7,130 nt of DNA from Clostridiales bacterium. GTDB taxonomy: Bacteria; Bacillota; Clostridia; Christensenellales; Pumilibacteraceae. Positions 1 through 6,372 of this stretch are shown here, in pieces. The stretch lies in the NCBI GenBank assembly GCA_029069015.1, contig JAIEBL010000086.1:1-7130 (forward strand), read 5' to 3'. Position numbers and translations under genes: made by a program. The notes beneath the pieces were generated by a model. The model saw only the letters and a list, made by a program, of their open reading frames with translations, had not been told where the DNA came from and did no database searches. Each line of letters starts with the position of its first letter. Position 1 is the first letter of the stretch.

Positions 1-2
1 GC

Positions 3-866
3 TTGAAAAAGCGGTTTGATGCTATAATTTTAAGTATGAGAAATAAAAAGCTCATTATATTCTTTTCCATACTTTGCGCCGTGACGCTTTTGGTCGTTTT
101 CAACAGCGTATTATTTTCCGTACGCCATGTGCGCGTATATTGCGCCAACGTGGAGTCTTCGGCTTTTGCGGACAAAGTGCTTGCCTCGCACCATATCAAG
201 CGCAGCGAAAGCATCTTTTTCGTCAATAAGCAAAAGGTGGCCGCACGGGTGGAAAGTAGCGTTCCGGGTGTGCGCGTACTCAATATCGAGAAAAAGTTCC
301 CGAACCGTATTTATATCAATTACGTGGAAGTCAAACCTTATTTGCGGATTTTCGACGGACACAATACCTATTTTTGCGGCAACGATTTGCGCGTCATGTA
401 TGCGGAAGAGGGCGCGAAGAATCTTTGGAGCGGGGCGGAATCCGATCCTTATTGGAGCGGCATTCCCGCCGAAAAGCGGCACGTTATCAACCTTTTGTAT
501 AAAGGCGATCTGAAATCTACGGCAGTCGGCAGCATCGTGTCTTTTTCGGACAGCACTACGGCGGCGATCGTTACGGGTGTCTTTTCCGCATTGGAGCGGC
601 TCGGCTACTACGAGTCGGTCATGGAGCTGTTTACGGAAATCGACGTTTCGGGGAAGGACAAACCGTTTATTATGCTCACGACGTTCAGCGGCATGAAGTG
701 GGAAATCGTGAGTGCCGATAATCTTGCCGAAAAGCTACGCCTCGGCCTTTCAGTCTTCCTTTCGGACAAGCTCAGCGACGCTCAAAAGCAGACGGGCACA
801 CTCGTTATCGGAGGAAATACGGCTTCGTACCGCGGAAGCGACGGCAGCTTGAAGCCGCTTGACTAA
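3..866 (+). CDS. ftsQ: Cell division protein FtsQ/DivIB (POTRA-domain divisome protein)
   Basis: Bitopic divisome protein that bridges early and late division proteins and works with FtsL and FtsB/DivIC outside the membrane. The order seen is typical: a short basic cytoplasmic N-terminus, one membrane helix at about residues 17-36, then a POTRA-like domain at about 38-112. That domain includes FSVRHVRV, IFFVNKQKVAARV and the family pattern KFPNRIYINYVEVKP. A beta-type domain follows to about 270. Length (287 aa) fits the family. The segment at 138-165 is less conserved and holds several Trp and Tyr residues. The N-terminus is uncertain: TTG at 3 is two bases from the window edge, so its ribosome site, or a start further upstream, cannot be seen. 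ATG at 36 has no Shine-Dalgarno sequence. Its position directly before ftsA and ftsZ supports the call. Sequence similarity in this family is low, so the call rests on domain order and context. Confidence 0.87.
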   Translation: MKKRFDAIILSMRNKKLIIFFSILCAVTLLVVFNSVLFSVRHVRVYCANVESSAFADKVLASHHIKRSESIFFVNKQKVAARVESSVPGVRVLNIEKKFPNRIYINYVEVKPYLRIFDGHNTYFCGNDLRVMYAEEGAKNLWSGAESDPYWSGIPAEKRHVINLLYKGDLKSTAVGSIVSFSDSTTAAIVTGVFSALERLGYYESVMELFTEIDVSGKDKPFIMLTTFSGMKWEIVSADNLAEKLRLGLSVFLSDKLSDAQKQTGTLVIGGNTASYRGSDGSLKPLD

Positions 867-877
867 TGCGCTTTCAA

Positions 878-893
878 AAGAGTGAAAACTCTT
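878..893. repeat. Short dyad (AAGAGT-GAAA-ACTCTT) overlapping a -35 box
   Basis: A perfect 6-bp inverted repeat at 878-883 and 888-893 surrounds a GAAA tetraloop. The right arm shares its last two bases with the TTGACA -35 hexamer of the ftsA promoter. No T-run follows directly; a run of seven T lies ten bases on, at 904-910, so this is a poor terminator. It could be an operator half-site pair or a short RNA hairpin at the end of the ftsQ message. The sequence itself is seen; the role is inference. Confidence 0.4.
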
Positions 894-921
894 GACAGTA
901 TGCTTTTTTTCGGTATATAAT
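892..921 (+). promoter_or_regulatory. Near-consensus sigma-A promoter upstream of ftsA
   Basis: A perfect TTGACA (892-897) and a perfect TATAAT (916-921) are separated by 18 bases, one more than the optimum. Overlapping TATATA at 914-919 gives a 16-base spacing. Transcription would start near 928, leaving a short leader of roughly 15 bases with the ribosome site AGAGAGG at 931-937. This would let ftsA and ftsZ be expressed independently of the genes upstream of ftsQ. Confidence 0.75.
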
Positions 922-944
922 AGTATGGTTAGAGAGGTAACAAA

Positions 945-2105
945 GTGGCGCAAGACGTAGCGATTCTCGACTTCGGTTCGGGCAAGATAAGCGTGCTTAT
1001 CGGTGAACGCGGGGTAAATAATACGATTTGTATCAACGGCAAGGGCGAATGCGACTATGCCGGTTTCGGTGATGGCGAATGGTACGAACAGGATCAGCTC
1101 GGTTACGTGATCGGACATGCCATCCACAATGCCGAAACGAATTCGCGCACCAAAATCAGCATGCTTTACGTGGGCGTGCCGGGGGAGTTTACGACCGCCG
1201 TTTGCCGTGACGTGAGCATGTCGCTTACCAAAAAACGCAAAGTGACCGAAGCGGACGTAGACGCTTTGCACGAAATGGGGGACGTTTTTAAAAATAACCC
1301 CGATTATACGGTGATAAACAGTCAGCCGATTTACTACACGCTCGACGACGGCGGTAGATTGATTCAACCCGTAGGTCTTACGGGTAATAAACTGCACGGA
1401 CATATTTCGTACATACTTGCCGAAAACAGGTTTATTTCGCTGATTGACGCCATCATGAGCAACCTCGGTATAGAATCGGTGGAATACGTTTCGAGCGTGC
1501 TTGCCGAAGGGCTTCTCTTATTCGACGACGTTACGCGAGATCAGTACGTTGTGATGATCGACGTGGGGCATATTACGACCTCGGTCGCATTGCTGCGCGG
1601 CGACGGCATACTGTCGCTTTCCAGCTTTTCGATGGGGGGCGGCTATATTACCGCCGATTTGACCGAAGCGTTCGGTATCAGTTTTACGCAGGCGGAAAGC
1701 TTAAAGCGCAAAGTGGTGCTTTCGCTCAACGTGAGCGAGAACGACGTATATGAAATTACCGAGCGGGAACAGAGCAAGACGTTTCCCGCGAAGATGGTAA
1801 ACGAAATCGTGATGGAGCGCATCAAACTGATTGCGTCCACCATCGAAAAGTGTTTAAACAACAGTCAATACGAATTTCCCGACTACATTCCGTACAACCT
1901 TACGGGCGGGGGATTGTGCTATTTAAAGGGTGCGCGCGACTATCTTTCCAAACGGCTCGCAAAACCCGTGGAAATTGCCGCGCCTTCTTTGCCGCAGTTT
2001 AACCGTCCGCACCTTTCGAGCGAGCTCGGATTGCTCAATATGGTGCTCGGGCAGCAAGCGCCCGCAAAGAAGAAGGGCTTTTTTGCAAGATTATTCGGAA
2101 AATAA
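945..2105 (+). CDS. ftsA: Cell division protein FtsA (actin-like Z-ring membrane anchor)
   Basis: Actin-fold ATPase that tethers FtsZ filaments to the membrane and recruits later division proteins. Visible parts are the phosphate-1 loop AILDFGSGKISVLIGE (D9), an SHS2/1C-type domain at about 75-165 beginning LYVGVPGE, and the phosphate-2 loop VVMIDVGHITTSVAL (D206). After these come the FtsA-like stretch with GGGYITADL, the adenosine loop NLTGGG (T320-G323), and a C-terminal amphipathic membrane helix KKKGFFARLFGK (375-386). At 386 aa it is somewhat short for the family because the linker before the last helix is brief. The GTG start at 945 is chosen because AGAGAGG ends seven bases upstream and the phosphate-1 loop begins immediately after. 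Both phosphate loops depart from the usual FtsA form (for example GHI where GGG is common). Fold, membrane helix and the adjacent ftsZ make the call firm. Confidence 0.93.
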   Translation: MAQDVAILDFGSGKISVLIGERGVNNTICINGKGECDYAGFGDGEWYEQDQLGYVIGHAIHNAETNSRTKISMLYVGVPGEFTTAVCRDVSMSLTKKRKVTEADVDALHEMGDVFKNNPDYTVINSQPIYYTLDDGGRLIQPVGLTGNKLHGHISYILAENRFISLIDAIMSNLGIESVEYVSSVLAEGLLLFDDVTRDQYVVMIDVGHITTSVALLRGDGILSLSSFSMGGGYITADLTEAFGISFTQAESLKRKVVLSLNVSENDVYEITEREQSKTFPAKMVNEIVMERIKLIASTIEKCLNNSQYEFPDYIPYNLTGGGLCYLKGARDYLSKRLAKPVEIAAPSLPQFNRPHLSSELGLLNMVLGQQAPAKKKGFFARLFGK

Positions 2106-2127
2106 GCGGCGACGTACGATAAAAGAC

Positions 2128-2132
2128 GGAGG
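2128..2132 (+). promoter_or_regulatory. Ribosome binding site of ftsZ
   Basis: GGAGG lies five bases before the ATG at 2138, in the 32-base gap after the ftsA stop. It fixes the ftsZ start. The short gap without a terminator indicates that ftsA and ftsZ share a transcript. Confidence 0.8.
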
Positions 2133-2137
2133 TTAGT

Positions 2138-3409
2138 ATGCAACTCAATTCCAGAGATATTTCCACTTTACCTGCAATCATCAAAGTTGTGGGCGTAGGC
2201 GGTGGCGGCAACAATGCGGTAAACCGTATGATTGCCGAGAATATCAAGAGTGCACAATTCATTGCAATCAACACCGATTTGCAAGCCCTTAATATGTCGA
2301 AAGCGCAACATCGCATCCAGATAGGCGATAAGCTTACGCACGGCAAAGGTGCGGGCGCCGATCCCGAAAAAGGGCAGAAAGCGGCGGAAGAGAGTAGACT
2401 CGCTCTTTCCGACGCCATTAAAGATGCCGATTTGGTTTTCATTACCGCAGGCATGGGCGGTGGTACGGGTACGGGGGCTGCGCCCGTAGTGGCTTCGATT
2501 GCCAAAGAAATGGGCAAACTTACGGTTGCTGTCGTAACCAAGCCTTTCGCTTTTGAAGGAAAGCTTCGTATGGACCATGCCGAAATCGGCATTGCCAATC
2601 TTCGTAAAGTGGTCGATACGTTGGTGGTGATCCCCAACGAAAAACTCATGCAAGTTGCGTCGAAAATGCCCATTCTGGAATCGTTCCGCTATGCCGACGA
2701 CGTATTGCGTCAGGGTATTCAGGGTATCAGCGATTTAATCGTGACGCCTGCGCTCATCAATCTCGATTTTGCCGACGTTTGTACCGTAATGCGTGATAAA
2801 GGTATTGCGCACATGGGTATCGGTCGTGGCAGCGGCGAGCGTCGCACCGTTGAAGCGGTAAAGCAGGCGGTGTTCAGCCCCTTGCTCGAAACGTCGATCG
2901 AGGGCGCTACGAGCGTCATTCTAAACATCATGGGCAGCGCAGATTTAACTTTGCAGGAAATCAACGAAGCTGCCGATCTCGTGCGCCAGGTCGTGCACCC
3001 CTCGGCAAATATCATATTCGGTGCGGATATTCGCGACACGCTCAATGACGAAATTATCGTTACGATCATCGCAACGGGCTTTTCGAACGCCGACAGTGCA
3101 GAACCTGCGCAAGCCTTTGCGCAAAAGGCGCAAAGTGCCGATGCAAACGATTATTTTTCGCGTCTTACGAGCAATAGCGCGCAAACCAAATTGGACGTTT
3201 TGTATCCGCTCGATTTGCCCGTGCAGCCGCGTGGCGGGTCGCATCCCTCTTCGTTCGGGCAGCCTCCTATACCGCCCGCGCAACCACCCGTACCGCCCAT
3301 GGACGGACCGCAAATCAAGCCTTCGCGCGTGAACGTAGACGATTCTGGATTCCCCGAATTCTTAAAGCGGCTCAATGAACGCCGTCGGAACAATAACAAT
3401 AATAACTGA
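2138..3409 (+). CDS. ftsZ: Cell division GTPase FtsZ
   Basis: Tubulin-like GTPase that polymerises into the Z ring at mid-cell and, in sporulation, at the polar septum. The nucleotide-binding domain opens with [15 protein letters not shown] (17-31) and carries the tubulin signature GGGTGTG at 107-113. Further conserved pieces are TKPFAFEG (134-141) and the T7 synergy loop N208-L-D210-F-A-D213, which supplies the catalytic aspartates to the next subunit. The C-terminal domain ends near residue 318. A linker of about 80 residues with a proline-rich stretch ([12 protein letters not shown]) leads to the conserved C-terminal peptide [16 protein letters not shown], the docking site for FtsA and other partners. 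The protein ends in six asparagines directly after three arginines, an unusual tail. Length (423 aa) is at the upper end for Bacillota, owing to the linker. It starts 32 bases after ftsA, so the two are probably co-transcribed. Confidence 0.98.
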   Translation: MQLNSRDISTLPAIIKVVGVGGGGNNAVNRMIAENIKSAQFIAINTDLQALNMSKAQHRIQIGDKLTHGKGAGADPEKGQKAAEESRLALSDAIKDADLVFITAGMGGGTGTGAAPVVASIAKEMGKLTVAVVTKPFAFEGKLRMDHAEIGIANLRKVVDTLVVIPNEKLMQVASKMPILESFRYADDVLRQGIQGISDLIVTPALINLDFADVCTVMRDKGIAHMGIGRGSGERRTVEAVKQAVFSPLLETSIEGATSVILNIMGSADLTLQEINEAADLVRQVVHPSANIIFGADIRDTLNDEIIVTIIATGFSNADSAEPAQAFAQKAQSADANDYFSRLTSNSAQTKLDVLYPLDLPVQPRGGSHPSSFGQPPIPPAQPPVPPMDGPQIKPSRVNVDDSGFPEFLKRLNERRRNNNNNN

Positions 3410-3463
3410 GTAATAGAGCTTCTGCCGAAGTGGGCTATAAGAGGCGTTAATATCGGATAGAAC

Positions 3464-3506
3464 AATGGGCTGTACACTCATCCTTGAATGGAGTGTACAG
3501 CCTATT
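3464..3506. terminator. Strong hairpin after ftsZ, possible terminator or element boundary
   Basis: A 16-bp stem pairs 3464-3479 with 3491-3506. It has a perfect 12-bp core, GGCTGTACACTC against GAGTGTACAGCC, one G-U pair and an 11-base loop. It stands 55 bases after the ftsZ stop and 27 before the next start, so transcription termination for ftsZ is the simplest role. The tail TATTATCGATATTT is not a proper T-run, so termination efficiency is doubtful. The long, near-perfect dyad at the edge of an AT-rich insert could equally be part of a dispersed palindromic repeat. Confidence 0.55.
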
Positions 3507-3533
3507 ATCGATATTTAATTATGGAGGTTAAAG

Positions 3534-4031
3534 ATGAAGTTCTATCTGAAACTTCTGATAACTTTAATACCGTTGACGCTTACATTGGTTTTTTCACGTT
3601 TGGTTTATAAACAGGATAAAGATACAGAAAAGAAAAGTGTTTTGAAATTTCCACTCCTTTATCGGATAGTGCCCCTTTTAGTGTTTTGCGTTACGATAAT
3701 ATTAAGTGTCTACATTTTATTGTTTCAATTTGAGGACTGGCCGTACATAATAGTTTTAATCGGTGTTGTCGGGTTGCCGTTCATGATTACATTTATTATG
3801 TGGTCATTGTGGAGAATCGATATTAAAGACGACGGTTTTATGTACAGAAATTTTTTCGGAAGAAAAATCGAGTACCAATATGAAGATTTAGAATATCAGA
3901 TGCACCCCAAGGGATTAAAATGGTATTTTTACAAAGGCGATAAAAAGGTTTTATGTATGGCGTATTACATAGAGGGTGGAGATATCTTAGAAAAACAGTA
4001 TCGCAAACGTAAAAGGTTACAATGTAGATAA
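3534..4031 (+). CDS. Small membrane protein, three helices plus PH-like cytoplasmic tail
   Basis: Function not known. The 165-aa product has three predicted membrane helices at about 5-24, 44-66 and 70-92, the first followed by a charged stretch (KQDKDTEKK). A roughly 70-residue soluble tail follows, rich in alternating beta-type sequence. The pattern RIDIKDDGFMYRNFFGRK, then YQYEDLEYQM and YFYKGDKKVLCMAYY, resembles bacterial PH-like domains of small membrane proteins in Bacillota (DUF6560-like). That match is from memory of the pattern and not from a search. The extreme C-terminus is strongly basic (KQYRKRKRLQCR). GGAGG at 3523-3527, six bases before the ATG, sets the start. Base composition is clearly AT-richer than the division genes (17 of 60 bases G or C in 3601-3660), suggesting acquisition. 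The next gene starts 27 bases on and is probably co-transcribed. Confidence 0.82.
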   Translation: MKFYLKLLITLIPLTLTLVFSRLVYKQDKDTEKKSVLKFPLLYRIVPLLVFCVTIILSVYILLFQFEDWPYIIVLIGVVGLPFMITFIMWSLWRIDIKDDGFMYRNFFGRKIEYQYEDLEYQMHPKGLKWYFYKGDKKVLCMAYYIEGGDILEKQYRKRKRLQCR

Positions 4032-4046
4032 AATGGTCGTCAGCGT

Positions 4047-4054
4047 GGAGGTGA
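4047..4054 (+). promoter_or_regulatory. Full-length Shine-Dalgarno deciding a TTG start
   Basis: GGAGGTGA is an eight-base match to the anti-Shine-Dalgarno sequence and lies four bases before TTG at 4059. It is the reason for accepting TTG as the start of the second cassette gene, since no ATG lies in a suitable position. Confidence 0.75.
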
Positions 4055-4058
4055 TAAT

Positions 4059-4436
4059 TTGACTCAAGAAAATTTCAGAAGTAGTGATGGATGGCTTTTT
4101 GCATGTTTATCAAATGGGAAATTGGATTTGTATCATATTATTTCGACAGGGGACACATTAAACCATGCCATATTCAAATTGGATGAGATCAATGATGGAT
4201 TGAGCCGGTTGGAGAGCGAAGGCTTTATTGAAATCATCGGTTCTAAATTAAAGTTAACAAAAAAGGCAAAATTGTTTATTAAAAACCATCATAAAAGATT
4301 TGAGCTTTGCATCCCGCAAATGTTAAGGTATAGAGATGTGTTTGAGAAAATGAAGCCGGAAAATGAAATCATTTATAAGCAGTATTTCAGTCAGGACGAA
4401 TATGAAAAGACAATTAAAGAATACTGCCGGTATTAA
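4059..4436 (+). CDS. Small winged-helix-like protein, partner of the upstream membrane gene
   Basis: Function not known. The 125-aa soluble product reads like a small winged-helix domain. DGWLFACLSNGKLDLYHIIS (10-29) and TGDTLNHAIFKLDEINDGLS (30-49) would form the helices. RLESEGFIEIIGSKLKLTKKA (50-70) has the usual end of a recognition helix, 'L...G.I', followed by a two-strand wing. The remaining 55 residues are helical and charged, with no obvious second domain. I recall similar Bacillota proteins with the 'INHAIF...EL..GL..L...G' pattern, annotated only as hypothetical. The TTG start is supported by the very strong ribosome site just upstream. It follows the membrane gene by 27 bases and is closed by a terminator about 40 bases downstream, so the two form a unit. 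A regulator or adaptor acting with the membrane protein is a guess from this pairing. It shares the AT-rich composition of its partner. Confidence 0.82.
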   Translation: MTQENFRSSDGWLFACLSNGKLDLYHIISTGDTLNHAIFKLDEINDGLSRLESEGFIEIIGSKLKLTKKAKLFIKNHHKRFELCIPQMLRYRDVFEKMKPENEIIYKQYFSQDEYEKTIKEYCRY

Positions 4437-4477
4437 GCAAGGCAACTTGTAATGTGATAAGAGATTTTCGTGTATGG

Positions 4478-4511
4478 ATATCCTTTCGTATTTGCGAGGG
4501 GATATTTTTTT
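4478..4511 (+). terminator. Intrinsic terminator closing the two-gene cassette
   Basis: An 11-bp stem pairs ATATCCTTTCG (4478-4488) with CGAGGGGATAT (4495-4505), including two G-U pairs, around a six-base loop. Seven T (4505-4511) follow directly. This is the classical form of a rho-independent terminator. It separates the cassette from spoIIGA, which therefore needs its own promoter in the remaining 120 bases. Confidence 0.85.
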
Positions 4512-4575
4512 GCGATGGCCCTAAGGGGCGTGTTTTCTACGGGAAAAACGGCTTTTCCGAAAACGACGCAAACGC

Positions 4576-4605
4576 ATAAAAATCGACGCGATTGCCGATT
4601 TTTAT
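4576..4605. promoter_or_regulatory. 10-bp perfect inverted repeat in the spoIIGA upstream region
   Basis: ATAAAAATCG (4576-4585) and CGATTTTTAT (4596-4605) form a perfect dyad with a ten-base spacer, ending 27 bases before the spoIIGA ATG. It is mostly A-T, so it would be a weak RNA hairpin. Its A- and T-runs could make it a poor bidirectional terminator. The position also suits an operator. The left part holds ATCGACG (4582-4588), a 5 of 7 match to the Spo0A box TTCGACA. spoIIG promoters in other spore formers are activated by Spo0A, but this match alone is weak. No confident -10/-35 pair was found here. Confidence 0.35.
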
Positions 4606-4632
4606 ACGGCGAATTCGTGGTAGCCTTTGGGT

Positions 4633-5481
4633 ATGCCAATATACATAGAATCGCTCGTTTGCGAAAACCTCGTAATGGATTATCTGATCGGTGCGCTTTC
4701 GTACCGTTTTTTGCGCGTAAGGCAAGACGGAGTGCGGCTCTTTTTTTGCGCCGTGGTGGGTGCGGCAATGGCGGTGCTGTTTCCGCTTTTGCCCGATGCT
4801 TACGTTTTGCTTGCCGTGTACAAAATTCTTACGGGTGTCGTTTTGACGGCAATACTGTACGTAAAGAAATATCGCTTTTTAAAGGGGCTATTTGCGGGGT
4901 GGTGCGCCGCTTTCCTGTTTGGCGGGTGTTTGTTTGCCTTACGTCTTTTGTGTTTTAAAAGCCCTCTCGACGCCTTTAAACGGACGCTGCCGATTTACGT
5001 TTGGCTGATAACGGCGGCAATGCTCGTTTTATACCGCTTACTACGCTCTTTCGTATGCACGGTGCACCGTCGAAAAACGTTGCAGGGAAATCTGTTTCGT
5101 TATTCGTTTACCGTTGCGGACCGTACGGTGGAAGGGCAAGGCTTCTTGGATACGGGCAACGGTTTGTACGACGAGCGGTCGGGGCTGCCTGTCGTGGTCG
5201 TTCACGTGCGCGCCTTATTGCCCGTTTTATCCGAAGAGGAAACGCTGCTCGTTTGTTCGGGGCACGCCGACCGCGTATTCGATGCACGGCGTATGCGGTG
5301 TAGCGGCGTGGGCGGGACATCGAATTTGTGGCTGATTCGCCCGCAAAATTTTGCGGTCTATTTCGGTGTGGACGGGCATATAGTAAACGATGTAATGGTC
5401 GGTTTGTCCTTTCGGGCGCCGACGAATCGGGAAGGGTATAATGCAATTCTGCATCCTTCTCTTGCGGAGGCTTGCGTATAA
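4633..5481 (+). CDS. spoIIGA: Sporulation sigma-E factor-processing aspartyl peptidase SpoIIGA
   Basis: Membrane aspartyl protease of the sporulation septum that removes the pro-sequence of SigE in the mother cell, in response to the forespore signal SpoIIR. The N-terminal half has five predicted membrane helices (about 8-25, 36-54, 57-76, 83-107 and 119-139). The C-terminal half is a retropepsin-like domain with the active-site motif [12 protein letters not shown]173 matches the catalytic Asp of the Bacillus subtilis protein. The C-terminus has the family ending YNAILHPSL. At 282 aa it is a little shorter than the B. subtilis enzyme. ATG at 4633 is chosen over TTG at 4627 because family members begin M-x-IY-[LIV]-[ED], which MPIYIE fits. 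The ribosome site is weak (GTGGTAG at 4617-4623 at best). One base separates its stop from the sigE start, the conserved enzyme-substrate pairing. Confidence 0.95.
   Translation: MPIYIESLVCENLVMDYLIGALSYRFLRVRQDGVRLFFCAVVGAAMAVLFPLLPDAYVLLAVYKILTGVVLTAILYVKKYRFLKGLFAGWCAAFLFGGCLFALRLLCFKSPLDAFKRTLPIYVWLITAAMLVLYRLLRSFVCTVHRRKTLQGNLFRYSFTVADRTVEGQGFLDTGNGLYDERSGLPVVVVHVRALLPVLSEEETLLVCSGHADRVFDARRMRCSGVGGTSNLWLIRPQNFAVYFGVDGHIVNDVMVGLSFRAPTNREGYNAILHPSLAEACV
5466..5470 (+). promoter_or_regulatory. Ribosome binding site of sigE inside the spoIIGA end
   Basis: GGAGG sits within the last codons of spoIIGA, twelve bases before ATG at 5483. The spacing is long, but it is the best site near the start that gives a normal-length pro-sequence. 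Its location implies translational coupling of sigE to spoIIGA. Confidence 0.5.
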
Positions 5482-5482
5482 A

Positions 5483-6190
5483 ATGAATCTGCTCGATAAA
5501 CTGAAAGCGTTTTTCAAATCGTTCAAAGAGGACGCCGACAATTCGCTCTTCTATATCACGGTAAGCGAAGCGTTGCCTTCGCCGCTTACGCCCGAAGAAG
5601 AGGAAGAAACGATGCTGGCGTTGAAGAATGGCGATCCGGCTGCCAAGAATACGCTCATAGAGCGCAATCTGCGGCTCGTGGTCTACATTGCGCGAAAGTT
5701 TGATAATACGGGCGTGGACGTGGAAGACTTGATTTCCGTGGGGTGTATCGGGCTTATAAAAGCCGTCAATTCGTTCGATCCCGATAAAAATATCAAACTC
5801 GCTACCTACGGGTCGCGCTGTATCGAAAACGAGATCCTTATGTATTTGCGGCGTATGGTGCGACTGCGGTGTGAGGTCTCGCTCGACGAGCCGCTCAACG
5901 TTGACCGCGAGGGAAACGAGCTGCTGATGAGCGATATTTTGGGAACGGAACCCGATCTTGTGAGCCGCAATTTGGAAAATTCTGTGGAAAAGCAACTGCT
6001 GTATAAAGCCATCGGCAATCTTTCCCGCAGAGAAAAGGAAATTATGCAAATGCGGTTTGGTCTTGCGGGCGCAAACGAAAAGACGCAAAAAGAAGTCGCT
6101 GATCTACTTGGCATATCGCAGTCGTACATATCCCGTTTGGAAAAAAAGATCATCGGGCGATTGAAAAAGGAAATCGCAAAAACATTGTAG
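5483..6190 (+). CDS. sigE: RNA polymerase sporulation sigma factor SigE precursor
   Basis: Early mother-cell sigma factor, made as an inactive membrane-associated precursor and activated by SpoIIGA. The N-terminal 24 residues ([14 protein letters not shown] and following) form a short amphipathic pro-sequence. The junction [12 protein letters not shown] aligns with the B. subtilis processing region before IGGSEALP. Core region 2 covers about 56-125, with [30 protein letters not shown] and [19 protein letters not shown]. Region 3 begins at EVSLDEPLN. Region 4.2 carries the helix-turn-helix at 201-222 ([20 protein letters not shown]). Length is 235 aa against 239 in B. subtilis. ATG at 5483 gives a family-like pro-sequence; an in-frame ATG at 5441 would add 14 residues and overlap spoIIGA. 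The forespore gene sigG, which often follows in Clostridia and Bacilli, is not downstream. No convincing terminator was seen after the stop. Confidence 0.97.
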   Translation: MNLLDKLKAFFKSFKEDADNSLFYITVSEALPSPLTPEEEEETMLALKNGDPAAKNTLIERNLRLVVYIARKFDNTGVDVEDLISVGCIGLIKAVNSFDPDKNIKLATYGSRCIENEILMYLRRMVRLRCEVSLDEPLNVDREGNELLMSDILGTEPDLVSRNLENSVEKQLLYKAIGNLSRREKEIMQMRFGLAGANEKTQKEVADLLGISQSYISRLEKKIIGRLKKEIAKTL

Positions 6191-6278
6191 CGCCGTATTA
6201 CAAAACATGCGTCGGGCGTTTATGGGGCTTGAACAACCGTTGTTTGCGCGGTAAATTTTGTTTTTTTGCATAGAACTC

Positions 6279-6307
6279 TTGCTTTTTTCGCACGATTCTC
6301 GTATAAT
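6279..6307 (+). promoter_or_regulatory. Probable sigma-A promoter upstream of the YitT-family gene
   Basis: TTGCTT (6279-6284) and a perfect TATAAT (6302-6307) are separated by 17 bases. The -35 matches only three of six positions, but the -10 and spacing are ideal. The predicted start near 6314 lies upstream of both candidate start codons (6331 and 6373). It suggests vegetative expression of the downstream gene, separate from spoIIGA-sigE. Confidence 0.6.
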
Positions 6308-6372
6308 GATAAAAATGTTTGTACGATTGTATGCGTATCGGCATTGCACTATATGAAAATCGGGATGCGGGA

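Noticed and set aside
3..28. TTGAAA and TATAAT near the left edge as a promoter
   Set aside because: The spacing is only 14 bases, too short for sigma-A, and the sequence probably lies inside the ftsQ coding region.
750..1403. Minus-strand open frame opposite ftsQ end and ftsA (217 codons)
   Set aside because: It covers the ftsA promoter and conserved ftsA coding sequence in antisense, with no domain and no ribosome site reason to accept it.
2035..2673. Minus-strand open frame opposite ftsA end and ftsZ (212 codons)
   Set aside because: It is the antisense shadow of the conserved FtsZ GTPase domain, with low-complexity Ser/Pro/Ala content.
3451..3669. Ten-base direct repeat TATCGGATAG at 3451-3460 and 3660-3669
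   Set aside because: The second copy is inside the membrane-protein gene and does not bound anything. It is short enough to be chance and shows no link to an insertion.
4518..4558. Small hairpins GCCC-TAAG-GGGC and GGAAAA-N5-TTTTCC after the terminator
   Set aside because: Stems of four and six pairs without clear tails are common by chance. The preceding terminator already explains transcription stop.
4470..4958. Plus-strand open frame overlapping the terminator and spoIIGA start
   Set aside because: It runs through a clear terminator hairpin and then out of frame through the SpoIIGA membrane domain. The product is Arg/Phe/Cys-rich and unlike a real protein.
5108..6088. Long open frame on the minus strand opposite spoIIGA and sigE (326 codons)
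   Set aside because: It lies wholly opposite two strongly conserved + strand genes, and its product is Arg/His-rich with no recognisable domain. This is expected from antisense codon bias.
6232..6267. Terminator after sigE from the dyad AACAACCGTTGTT and the later T-run
   Set aside because: The stem is only five weak pairs once a loop is allowed, and the T-run (6261-6267) is more than 15 bases away. An alternative ACCG/CGGT stem has four pairs.
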